From: JAVHYG01 sp040390025
GTDB lineage: Bacteria > Pseudomonadota > Gammaproteobacteria > Diplorickettsiales > Diplorickettsiaceae
Direction of reading: 5' to 3'
DNA: 39,977 nucleotides
Assembly: GCA_040390025.1 (NCBI GenBank)
Contig: JAZJZD010000016.1
Span: forward strand, 1-39,977
Shown here: in pieces, positions 7,705 to 15,499 of the stretch
How the letters are laid out: the number at the start of each line of letters is the position of its first letter
Position numbering within the stretch: position 1 is the first letter of the stretch
Translations under genes and position numbers: made by a program
Notes under the pieces: generated by a model
Told to the model about the DNA's origin: nothing
The model's input: only the letters and a program-made list of their open reading frames with translations
The model's database searches: none

Positions 7705-8601
7705 ATGACTATACTCTATTTTATGAAATTATCTAGCAAAGCCAATCTTTATTTAGCCTTCGCAACCTTGATGTGGGGTGTTACTTTTCCCATTACACGA
7801 AATGCTTTAACGGAAGTGGATCCTTTTGTATTCGTTAGCTTGCGCTTTGTTATTGCAACCTTAGTTTTATTACCACTGGTATATTCTATATTTTATAGGA
7901 CTACCAAGCCAATACTTTTAGGTAGTCTTATTATTGGTATCCTCAATGCAGTGGCCTATCTCTGCCAAACCATTGGTTTAGAGACGGTTAGTTCAGCACG
8001 CGCCGCTTTTATTACAGGTTCTAGTGTCATTTTTGTACCTTTTATAGCGCCATTCTTTAAATTAGATAAGCCAACTCATTTAGATTTTGTATGTGCATTA
8101 CTAGGGTTTATAGGACTTTATGTACTAACGGATATTCGTCATCTTCATATAAATTCTGGTGATCTTTGGGTTTTTATTGGTGCGATTAGCTTTTCTTTTC
8201 AAATTACTTATTTGCAGCGACTGACGCAGGTGATTCAGGACTATAAGCTTTTGGCATTTTATCAAGTTTTTTTTACGGTCCCTTTTGTTTCATTGTTAAC
8301 GAAAGGTCACGATTTTTCTTCAGTTTTCCAGCCTAAGGCAATGATTGGTATTTTATTTTGTGCTATTTTTGCGACGAGCTTTGCTTATTACTTACAAAAT
8401 AAATACCAAAAATTTACCAGCGCACCAAAAGCGGCCTTGATATTTGCTTTAGAGCCTGTATTTGCTAGCTTATTTGGATTTTTGATTAATCGTGAATTAA
8501 TTTATAAAACGACTATTTATGGCGGACTATTGCTTTTACTTAGTTTAGTCTTGCCGAGTTTAGTCAGTATGGTAAGGCAATCTAGCCCGCCTATAAAATA
8601 A
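7705..8601 (+). CDS. EamA/DMT-family transporter
   Basis: A drug/metabolite-superfamily carrier with about ten membrane segments and two EamA halves. The first half opens with LYLAFATLMWGVTFPITRNA, the classic family N-terminus, and includes FVFVSLRFVIATLVLLPLV. The second half begins near GDLWVFIGAISFSFQITYL and ends with ALEPVFASLFGFLINRE, the conserved end-of-second-half motif. Substrate cannot be predicted; relatives export amino acids, purines or other small metabolites, and some intracellular bacteria use them for S-adenosylmethionine or thiamine. Start choice is uncertain: ATG 7705 is used, with ATG 7723 (MKLSSKANLYLAF) an equally plausible alternative. Neither has a strong ribosome site. 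pepN follows after 16 bases, so the two may share a transcript. Confidence 0.85.
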   Translation: MTILYFMKLSSKANLYLAFATLMWGVTFPITRNALTEVDPFVFVSLRFVIATLVLLPLVYSIFYRTTKPILLGSLIIGILNAVAYLCQTIGLETVSSARAAFITGSSVIFVPFIAPFFKLDKPTHLDFVCALLGFIGLYVLTDIRHLHINSGDLWVFIGAISFSFQITYLQRLTQVIQDYKLLAFYQVFFTVPFVSLLTKGHDFSSVFQPKAMIGILFCAIFATSFAYYLQNKYQKFTSAPKAALIFALEPVFASLFGFLINRELIYKTTIYGGLLLLLSLVLPSLVSMVRQSSPPIK

Positions 8602-8617
8602 AGAGTGATGATAATTT

Positions 8618-11260
8618 ATGAACTTAGCTAAAACGACATTTCTTCGTGATTACAAGCCGCCTAACTTCTTGATTAAAACCGTCGACTTGTGTTTTACATT
8701 AGGCGAAGAACTGACACAGGTACATTCACATTTGACTCTATCGCGTAATCCAGAAGCAAAAGTATCTTCTGATCCATTAATTCTTAATGGTGAACAACTC
8801 GAATTAATTTCTATTAAACTCAACGATAGGCTTTTATCTTCGAGTGAATATCAACTCGATGAGACAGAGCTCACTATCCCTAATGTTTTTAATGAATTTA
8901 CCTTAACTATCGTAACGCAGATTAAACCCATAGAAAATATGGCTTTGAGTGGACTTTATGTTTCACGCGGGATTTTTTGTACGCAATGTGAGGCAGAGGG
9001 TTTTCGGCGAATTACCTATTTTGTTGATCGCCCGGATGTATTGGCGCGTTATACAACGACAATTATTGCTGATAAAACACGGTATCCAATTTTATTATCT
9101 AATGGAAATAAAATAGTTTACCAAGAATTAGAAAATAATCAGCATTTGGTAAAATGGGAAGATCCTTTTAAAAAACCGAGTTATTTGTTTGCTTTAGTTG
9201 CAGGTCATCTTGAGTTTATTCAAGATGAATTTATTACAAAGTCTAATAGAAAAATAACATTACAAATATTTTTTGAAGAAGGGCAAAAGGAAAAATGTTT
9301 TCATGCGATGGCTTCTTTGAAGCAGGCTATGCATTGGGATGAACAAGCCTATGGTCGCGAATATGATTTAGCCATTTTTATGATCGCAGTTATTGATGAT
9401 TTTAATATGGGGGCAATGGAAAATAAAGGGCTTAATATCTTCAATGCCCAAACTGTCTTAGCGGATCCTGAAACGGCTACAGACTCTGATTATAGTTACG
9501 TTACTAAGGTAGTGGGTCATGAATATTTCCATAATTGGACAGGGGACCGAATTACTTGTCGTGATTGGTTTCAGTTAAGCCTTAAAGAAGGTTTAACAGT
9601 TTTTCGCGAACAAGAGTTTAGTGAAACTATCGGGTCAGCTGTTATTGAACGCATCAATACAGTAAAACAATTACGTAGTTTACAATTTGCAGAAGATGCA
9701 GGCCCTTTAGCGCATCCTGTGCAACCTGACTCTTATATTGAAATCAATAATTTTTATACGATGACTATTTATGAGAAAGGGGCTGAATTGATTCGTATGA
9801 TGAAGGTATTGGTGGGAGTTGAACTATTTCGCAAGGGAATGGATCTTTATTTTGAGCGTTATGATGGGCAAGCGGTAACAATACAAGATTTTGTTCAAGC
9901 CATTGAGGAAGCGAGTGGTTATGATTTACAGCAATTTCATTTATGGTATAAGCAATCAGGTACACCAGAATTACATATTAATTACGGCTATAAACCCGAA
10001 TCAAATACGTTTGATTTGATAGTGAAGCAAAACTGTCCTCCGACGCCAGAACAACCTACAAAAAAACCTTTTTATATTCCTTTAGCAATGGTGCTATTAA
10101 ATACAGAAGGTCAATCTATTGCCTTACAACTAGAAGGTGAAGCAAAGCCTAGGGATAAACAACGTGTATTAATCATCAAAGAAGTAGAACAACGTTTTCG
10201 TTTCGTTAACGTACCCAGTAAACCGATTCCTTCTCTTTTAAGAAACTTCTCAGCACCCGTAAAGCTGTATGTGGATTATAACGATGAAGATTTGGCTTTT
10301 TTGATGGAAAAGGATAGCGATGGTTTTAATCGATGGAATGCAGCGCAGCAATTGGCTACGCGTATTGTGATGCAACGGATTGAACAGCCTTCGATACAGA
10401 GCGAATCTACGGCCTTATTGTTAAAGTCTTATCAAGCGCTATTAACGGATATTACGCCAGAGAATGAGGCTTTATTCGCTGAATTATTGAATTTGCCTAG
10501 TGAAGCCTATTTTGCTGAGCAAATGAAAATTATTGATGTGGATGGCATTCATCGAGAACGTGAATGGCTACGTGAACAAATTGCTAATGGTCTGCATGCG
10601 CAATTATTAGCACTTTATAAAACGTATCAAAAATTTAAACCCTATACGTTTGATGGACAATCGCAAGCTCAGCGGCGGTTAAAAAATACCTGTTTAAATT
10701 ATTTAATGTTATTAAATAAAGACGATATTAATGATTTTTGTATTACACAATATCAAAAGGCAGACAATATCACGGATAGTATCAGCGCTTTAAGTGAATT
10801 AGTTAATAATAATTCACCTGTAAGTGCGCACCTGCTAAATGAGTTTTATGAAAAATGGCAAACCAATACATTACTTATTTGTAAATGGCTTGCACTACAG
10901 GCACGTGCTCCGTTGCCTAGTAGTTTGGCTTGTGTCAAAGCCTTATTAAAACACTCTGCATTTGATTGGAAAAATCCTAATAAAATCAGGTCGTTAATAG
11001 GCGTGTTTTGTACGGATAATCCTATTCAATTTCATCAATCTTCGGGCGAGGGATATCAATTTCTAGGTGAGCAAATACAATATCTTGATAAACTGAATCC
11101 GCAAATAGCTGCACGTTTGGTGAGGCCATTAACACGTTGGCAACGATTTGATGAGTCACGCAGCCAGTTAATGCGCGAACAATTAAAAAACATCCTTATA
11201 ACACCAGGGCTTTCGCCCGATGTATATGAAATTGTTAGCAAGAGCCTAGTGAAGGAATAA
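8618..11260 (+). CDS. pepN: Aminopeptidase N (M1 zinc metallopeptidase)
   Basis: 880 residues, close to the 870 of E. coli PepN. It removes N-terminal residues from peptides in the late steps of cytoplasmic protein turnover. The exopeptidase motif GAMEN is at 265-269 and the zinc site HEYFH at 301-305, with the third ligand Glu324 in LKEGLTVFREQEF; both are intact. The N-terminal beta domain shows the PepN-specific opening (FLRDYKPPNF) and GLYVSRGIFCTQCEAEGFRR. The C-terminal half has the PepN alpha-helical domain ending RWQRFDESRSQLMREQL. It is cytoplasmic, with no signal peptide. The stop is 11 bases from the tail of the convergent EamA gene. Confidence 0.97.
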   Translation: MNLAKTTFLRDYKPPNFLIKTVDLCFTLGEELTQVHSHLTLSRNPEAKVSSDPLILNGEQLELISIKLNDRLLSSSEYQLDETELTIPNVFNEFTLTIVTQIKPIENMALSGLYVSRGIFCTQCEAEGFRRITYFVDRPDVLARYTTTIIADKTRYPILLSNGNKIVYQELENNQHLVKWEDPFKKPSYLFALVAGHLEFIQDEFITKSNRKITLQIFFEEGQKEKCFHAMASLKQAMHWDEQAYGREYDLAIFMIAVIDDFNMGAMENKGLNIFNAQTVLADPETATDSDYSYVTKVVGHEYFHNWTGDRITCRDWFQLSLKEGLTVFREQEFSETIGSAVIERINTVKQLRSLQFAEDAGPLAHPVQPDSYIEINNFYTMTIYEKGAELIRMMKVLVGVELFRKGMDLYFERYDGQAVTIQDFVQAIEEASGYDLQQFHLWYKQSGTPELHINYGYKPESNTFDLIVKQNCPPTPEQPTKKPFYIPLAMVLLNTEGQSIALQLEGEAKPRDKQRVLIIKEVEQRFRFVNVPSKPIPSLLRNFSAPVKLYVDYNDEDLAFLMEKDSDGFNRWNAAQQLATRIVMQRIEQPSIQSESTALLLKSYQALLTDITPENEALFAELLNLPSEAYFAEQMKIIDVDGIHREREWLREQIANGLHAQLLALYKTYQKFKPYTFDGQSQAQRRLKNTCLNYLMLLNKDDINDFCITQYQKADNITDSISALSELVNNNSPVSAHLLNEFYEKWQTNTLLICKWLALQARAPLPSSLACVKALLKHSAFDWKNPNKIRSLIGVFCTDNPIQFHQSSGEGYQFLGEQIQYLDKLNPQIAARLVRPLTRWQRFDESRSQLMREQLKNILITPGLSPDVYEIVSKSLVKE

Positions 11261-11271
11261 TTTTGCAAACG

Positions 11272-12171
11272 TTAAGCTATTTGTTTTGCTAAAAATATAC
11301 CGGCTAATGCAATAAGAATGCCTAGCAATTGGACAAATGAAAGATGTTCTGAAAAGAAAACCCAACCTGCCATGGCGGCAACCATAGGTTGTACTAACAA
11401 AGCCGTTGATGCAAATGTAACCGGTAGATAAGGCAATGCATAGGCAATTAAACCTTGACCTAGTATGTGAGAAAATAAAGCTAATGCAATTAAAATTAAC
11501 CAAGCCATTTCGGTGTGCGGAAGGAATGTTTCACCCGAAAAGAAGCTGATAATAAGTAGTGTAAGCATGCTTGAGAATGTAGATATAGCCATACTCGAAA
11601 AAGCTGTAAATTTTTTACGTGCACGATTGAGTACAAGTAGATAACCGGCGTAGAAAAATGCGGTGATAAAAGCCAGGCTATCGCCAAGCAACGTTTGGTT
11701 ATCTATGTGGAGACCCGGGTTAATTAAAATGGCAACACCGATAATAGCTAATATTAAGCCCATTACTAATTTTTTTTGCGGTGGTTTATGTAGTACTAAC
11801 CATCCCCATAAGGCGATAAGTACAGGGGAAAAATTAGCGAGTAACGTTGAATTAGCAATGGTTGTATAGTGTATAGATAAATGCCATGTGGCTAAATCGC
11901 CACCAAATAAAACACCTGCAAATAATATCCATAAATAATCCTTAAAATGAGGTTTTTCTGCATCGTTAGGGTAAGTTGAACCTTGGCCTAATGAGAGTAA
12001 CGTTAAAAGTGGGAAAGCTATCGCAACACGCCAGAACCCGGTCACAATGGGACCTACTTCACTTAAACGAACAAAGATAGGCGCAAAGCCAATAGCAGTA
12101 GCACCTAGTATTAGGTAAAACAGCGCTAGTTTAGGTTTTATTTCTGAATCAGGTGTCAGAGAGATAGGCAT
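11272..12171 (-). CDS. EamA/DMT-family transporter
   Basis: 299 residues with ten hydrophobic segments arranged as two EamA repeats. The first is LILGATAIGFAPIFVRLSEV through SPVLIALWGWLVLHKPP; the second runs from GDSLAFITAFFYAGYLLVLN to ALLVQPMVAAMAGWVFFSEH, followed by QLLGILIALAGIFLAKQ. This is a second, clearly distinct member of the family within 4 kb; it is not a copy of the one at 7705. Substrate is unknown. Start ATG 12171; the N-terminal 12 residues are polar and cytoplasmic. It converges on pepN with an 11-base gap and faces the repeat block at 12292. Confidence 0.88.
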   Translation of the reverse strand: MPISLTPDSEIKPKLALFYLILGATAIGFAPIFVRLSEVGPIVTGFWRVAIAFPLLTLLSLGQGSTYPNDAEKPHFKDYLWILFAGVLFGGDLATWHLSIHYTTIANSTLLANFSPVLIALWGWLVLHKPPQKKLVMGLILAIIGVAILINPGLHIDNQTLLGDSLAFITAFFYAGYLLVLNRARKKFTAFSSMAISTFSSMLTLLIISFFSGETFLPHTEMAWLILIALALFSHILGQGLIAYALPYLPVTFASTALLVQPMVAAMAGWVFFSEHLSFVQLLGILIALAGIFLAKQIA

Positions 12172-12291
12172 GCAAAACTCCGATGGAAAGCCTATTAGTT
12201 AGTTATTTAGGTTAAGGATAAGAAGGTAGGTCTTTTCCCTAGTAATTAAAGCATAGAATTGATTAAATAGTGAATGAAATGTTTTTTTTAT

Positions 12292-12342
12292 ATACCGCTC
12301 GTACTTGAAGCTGCAAATTTTTTAATTTCGAGCGAGCGGTAT
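12292..12342. repeat. Head-type hairpin repeat, copy 1
   Basis: Arms ATACCGCTCG (12292-12301) and CGAGCGGTAT (12333-12342) are perfect inverted repeats around a 31-base middle. The right arm is followed by CCCGATCAC, shared with the copy at 20082. It belongs to the family whose head is ATACCGCTCGTAYTTGAA. Confidence 0.85.
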
Positions 12343-12361
12343 CCCGATCACCTAACGCGCA

Positions 12362-12425
12362 CCCCGCACCTATCTTTAGTCATTCACCACAAAGTGAAAT
12401 GCTAATTCAACAGATAGGTGCGGGG
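12362..12425. repeat. 14-bp inverted repeat
   Basis: CCCCGCACCTATCT (12362-12375) pairs perfectly with AGATAGGTGCGGGG (12412-12425) around a 36-base loop. There is no T run, so it is not an evident terminator. It sits between copy 1 of the head repeat and the double-hairpin module, and is probably part of the same composite element. Confidence 0.75.
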
Positions 12426-12437
12426 CACGCCGTTATT

Positions 12438-12533
12438 CAAGAGGAGAATCGCGGTTCTCCTCTTGAAAATCTCCATCGCGAGATGAAAACTTGGAAATGC
12501 AATTTCGCATTTCCAAGTGCAATGGGTATATAC
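12438..12533. repeat. Double-hairpin repeat module, copy 1
   Basis: The first hairpin has arms CAAGAGGAGAA (12438-12448) and TTCTCCTCTTG (12455-12465). A conserved linker (AAAATCTCCATCGCG) follows. The second hairpin has arms CTTGGAAATGC (12490-12500) and GCATTTCCAAG (12507-12517). The module ends with the fixed tail TGCAATGGGTATA. Full copies recur at 26810 and 33200. Immediately after the tail, another head sequence ATACCGCTCGTATTTGAAGG (12530-12549) starts a truncated unit. Confidence 0.85.
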
Positions 12534-12653
12534 CGCTCGTATTTGAAGGTGAGACGCCTTGTTTTCACTGAGTTCTTAGAAATATCGACTATGCTAAACG
12601 TATGAACAAGTAAAATGAGTGTATAGCCCCTTGCATAAAAGTCAGGATTTGGG

Positions 12654-14141
12654 ATGGAGATCAAGCGCTATTGTCAATTTACCCTCATTACTATGCTATT
12701 AGTGAGTCAAAGTGCTTGTCTGGTAGGTCCTGATTTTAAGCCACCGATATCCCCTAACATAAAGCATTATACCGAGCCGCCTTGGCCGCATAGGACGGCT
12801 AGTGCATCTGGGAATGCAGGGGCACCGCAACATTTTATTAAAGCAGCAAATATTTCTCCGCGATGGTGGCGTTCATTTCATTCGCGAAAGTTGAATAGAT
12901 TGGTTTGTAGAGGTCTTGCTAATAGTCCAAACTTAACAGCAGCAAAAGCGGTATTAAGAGAAGCGCAAGAAAATCTTAACGCAGGTGTTGGGGGCTTATT
13001 TCCTGCATTTACTGCACAACTCTCAGCGCAACGCGGTTCAAGCGCTGGTTTTTTCAGTTCAAGTTCATCAAACAGTACGGTGACAGGAAGTAATGTACCT
13101 ACCGGGAATGTATTTAATCTTTTTAATGCATCTGTAAATATTGCTTATGCGCTTGATATTTTTGGCGGAGTGCGTCGTGAAATCGAAGCACTGCAATCGC
13201 AAGTTGATTATCAATATTTTGAATGGCGAGCCGCCTATCTTACTCTTACAGGAAATATTGTTACCACTGCTATTGCTATGGCTTCTTTGCAAACGCAAAT
13301 ACGTGTTACCCAACAACTGATTCATGAACAAGAAGAGCAATTAAAGATTATTAAGCAACAATTTAATTTGGGAGGTGCGTCTGGCGCCGACGTGTTAGCG
13401 CAGGAAACACAAGTTGCGCAGACGCGTGCAACCTTACCTCCCTTAGAAAAAAGTAGAGAGCAGACACGTCATGCCTTAGCCGTTTTAGTGGGTTCGTTTC
13501 CTAGTGCAAGTTGCCTTCCTATTCTATATTTAAGTGAATTAAAGTTGCCCACTCGACTTCCTTTGAGCATTCCTTCCTCATTGGTTCGTCATAGGCCTGA
13601 TGTGCTTGCAGCAGAGGCTTTATGGAAAGCAGCGAATGCACAGGTGGGCGTTGCTACGGCTAATTTGTATCCACAATTTACTATAACGGGCACTTATGGA
13701 AAATCAAATTCAGTTGGAAACAATCTATTGGGATCGCAAAGTAATTTATGGAATTTAGGCGGGACGTTGTTACAGCCACTATTTAAAGGTGGTATGTTAA
13801 TAGCTCAACGGCGAGCCGCTATTGCAGCTTATGATCAATCCGCCGCGCAATATCAGCAAGTGGTATTGCAAGCGTTTCAAAACGTGGCTGATACATTACG
13901 TGCGTTAGAAGCGGATGCGCGCGAATTACGCGCACAAAAACAGGCAGAATTGGCCTCACGTGCTAATTTAAAGTTAACACGACAGCAATTTTATTTAGGT
14001 GGGGTTAGTTATCTGGCTTTGTTAGACGCACAGCGGCAGTACCAACAAACACGAATTAGTCTTATTCAAGCACAAGCAAGCCGTTATACAGATACTGCTG
14101 CTTTGTATCAGGCTTTAGGAGGAGGGTGGTGGAATTGCTAA
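12654..14141 (+). CDS. NodT-family outer-membrane efflux lipoprotein (OprM/TolC type)
   Basis: 495 residues, the outer-membrane channel of the RND pump encoded by the next two genes. The signal peptide ends in VSQSAC, so Cys22 is the likely lipidated residue. The mature start CLVGPDFKPP is the family's hallmark (CxVGPDxxxP). The body has the two repeated OEP halves: about 60-250 (RWWRSFHSRKLNRLV..., AYALDIFGGVRREIEALQSQ) and about 270-490 (RPDVLAAEALWKAANAQVGV, then LTRQQFYLGGVSYLALLDAQ). Channel proteins of this class are trimers spanning the outer membrane and periplasm. AGGA eight bases upstream supports ATG 12654. Its stop codon is the first base of a long perfect hairpin (14141-14264) before the adaptor gene. 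Confidence 0.93.
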   Translation: MEIKRYCQFTLITMLLVSQSACLVGPDFKPPISPNIKHYTEPPWPHRTASASGNAGAPQHFIKAANISPRWWRSFHSRKLNRLVCRGLANSPNLTAAKAVLREAQENLNAGVGGLFPAFTAQLSAQRGSSAGFFSSSSSNSTVTGSNVPTGNVFNLFNASVNIAYALDIFGGVRREIEALQSQVDYQYFEWRAAYLTLTGNIVTTAIAMASLQTQIRVTQQLIHEQEEQLKIIKQQFNLGGASGADVLAQETQVAQTRATLPPLEKSREQTRHALAVLVGSFPSASCLPILYLSELKLPTRLPLSIPSSLVRHRPDVLAAEALWKAANAQVGVATANLYPQFTITGTYGKSNSVGNNLLGSQSNLWNLGGTLLQPLFKGGMLIAQRRAAIAAYDQSAAQYQQVVLQAFQNVADTLRALEADARELRAQKQAELASRANLKLTRQQFYLGGVSYLALLDAQRQYQQTRISLIQAQASRYTDTAALYQALGGGWWNC

Positions 14142-14264
14142 AAAACCTTTGTATTTTACTTTATTTCGTTGTTGGACTGTCTTTTTCGATGCTCATGTAC
14201 TGCATGTACACTCCGCTTCTCAAAGCCAGTCCGCCTAGAAATAAAGTAAAATACAAAGGTTTTT
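14141..14264. repeat. Perfect 27-bp inverted repeat in the efflux operon
   Basis: 14141-14167 and 14238-14264 are exact reverse complements (arm begins AAAAACCTTTGTATTTTACT). They enclose 70 bases that form a second small stem (GGACTG with CAGTCC) and a self-complementary core with CATGTAC and GCATGTAC. The left arm starts on the last base of the nodT stop codon. The transcript would form a very stable hairpin between the channel gene and the adaptor gene. Possible roles are an operon attenuator or mRNA processing site, or a short inverted-repeat mobile element. Confidence 0.9.
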
Positions 14265-14297
14265 GTGTGTTTTTTGTTTTGGAGCTAAAAGGAAACG

Positions 14298-15449
14298 ATG
14301 CGTAATTGGAAGTCGCAGCGAAGAAAACCGATGTTACTTATGTTAATAAGTGTGACGCTATTATTTGCTTGTATTTTCGGTTTTCAGCTTCTAAAAAAAA
14401 TCATCATTAATCGCGCGATGCGAAATAATGCGGCGCCTATAGTGACAGTCTCTGCTATGCCAATCCATTATCAATGGTGGCAACCCTTGTTACTGACCTA
14501 TGGGAGTTTACGAGCAGTACAAGGCGTCAATGTCACCACAGAACTAGCGGGATTGGTACGTACGATTTACTTTAAACCAGGTTCGGAAGTGAAAGCAGGG
14601 GATGTTTTAGTACAGCTTAATGCAGACTCTGATGTTGCTTTATTACATGCTTTAGAGGCACAAGCAAAATTAGCGGAGATTGTTTATCAGCGGGACAGTG
14701 CACAATTTGCAATAAAAGCGATTAGTAAGGCGGTGTTAGATTCTGACCAGCAAAATCTAAAAAATTTACAAGCCCAGGTAGCTCAACAAGCGGCAACCGT
14801 TGCAAAAAAAACGTTGGTAGCACCTTTTACAGGACGTTTAGGTATTTCAGCTGTAAATCCAGGACAATATGTTAATGCAGGCGATCAAGTTGTGACTTTA
14901 CAGGCTTTAAATCCTCTTTACGCCGATTTTTTTGTACCACAACAAAATTTAGTTCAGTTACACATTGGATCTAAGGTTAAGATTAAAACAGATACGTATC
15001 CCGATAAAGCATTTATAGGAGAAATTACAACCGTCAATCCTATTGTTGATGTAAAAACGCGTAACGTTGAAGTAGAAGCAACCATTGAAAATCCCCATTT
15101 TGAATTATATCCCGGTATGTTTATTTCCGCTGAAGTGGAAACGGGTGCAAACATACGCTATTTAACGCTACCGCAGACAGCGATAAGTTTTAATCCTTAC
15201 GGAGAAATAGCTTATATTGTGCAACAAAAAGGAAAAGATAAAAAAGGGAAGTCCATTCTTAGCGTACTACAAACCTTTGTGGTAACGGGAGATAAACGCG
15301 GCGATCAAATTGTTGTATTAGAGGGGCTCAAGGAAGGCGATACGGTGGTAACGAGCGGCCAACTCAAATTAAAAAATGGAAGTTTAGTCGTGATTAATAA
15401 TACCGTTGTCCCACAAAATAAAATAGCACCTATGGTTATCGACGAGTAA
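14298..15449 (+). CDS. RND efflux periplasmic adaptor (HlyD/MexA-type membrane fusion protein)
   Basis: 383 residues linking the RND permease to the outer-membrane channel. A basic N-terminus and one membrane anchor (about 12-31) replace a lipoprotein signal. The barrel-sandwich (lipoyl) half is GLVRTIYFKPGSEVKAGDVL (about 87-106), followed by a short alpha hairpin with Ala/Gln-rich heptads (AQVAQQAATVAKK) and the second lipoyl half LVAPFTGRLGISAVNPGQYV. The beta-barrel domain has the typical motif TVNPIVDVKTRNVEVEATIE. Short hairpin and sequence style are closest to MexH/VexE-like adaptors. AAGGA lies seven bases before ATG 14298. A head-type repeat separates it from the permease gene. Confidence 0.93.
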   Translation: MRNWKSQRRKPMLLMLISVTLLFACIFGFQLLKKIIINRAMRNNAAPIVTVSAMPIHYQWWQPLLLTYGSLRAVQGVNVTTELAGLVRTIYFKPGSEVKAGDVLVQLNADSDVALLHALEAQAKLAEIVYQRDSAQFAIKAISKAVLDSDQQNLKNLQAQVAQQAATVAKKTLVAPFTGRLGISAVNPGQYVNAGDQVVTLQALNPLYADFFVPQQNLVQLHIGSKVKIKTDTYPDKAFIGEITTVNPIVDVKTRNVEVEATIENPHFELYPGMFISAEVETGANIRYLTLPQTAISFNPYGEIAYIVQQKGKDKKGKSILSVLQTFVVTGDKRGDQIVVLEGLKEGDTVVTSGQLKLKNGSLVVINNTVVPQNKIAPMVIDE

Positions 15450-15450
15450 T

Positions 15451-15490
15451 ATACCGGTCGTATTTAAAGATGCGAACTTTTTAATTTCAA
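15451..15490. repeat. Head-type repeat, partial copy inside the efflux operon
   Basis: ATACCGGTCGTATTTAAAGA opens two bases after the adaptor stop and aligns with copy 1 through ...TTTTTAATTTC. The right arm of the inverted repeat is missing. Its last bases, CAAGGATG, supply the ribosome binding site (AAGGA) of the permease gene at 15500. Confidence 0.75.
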
Positions 15491-15499
15491 GGATGATCG

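Noticed and set aside
9765..9965. Antisense frame within pepN
   Set aside because: It is a shadow of the pepN coding frame, with no ribosome site or motif. The same applies to the short frames antisense to the genes at 4845, 6938, 11272, 12654, 14298, 21457, 22417, 23276, 28498, 34296 and 36963.
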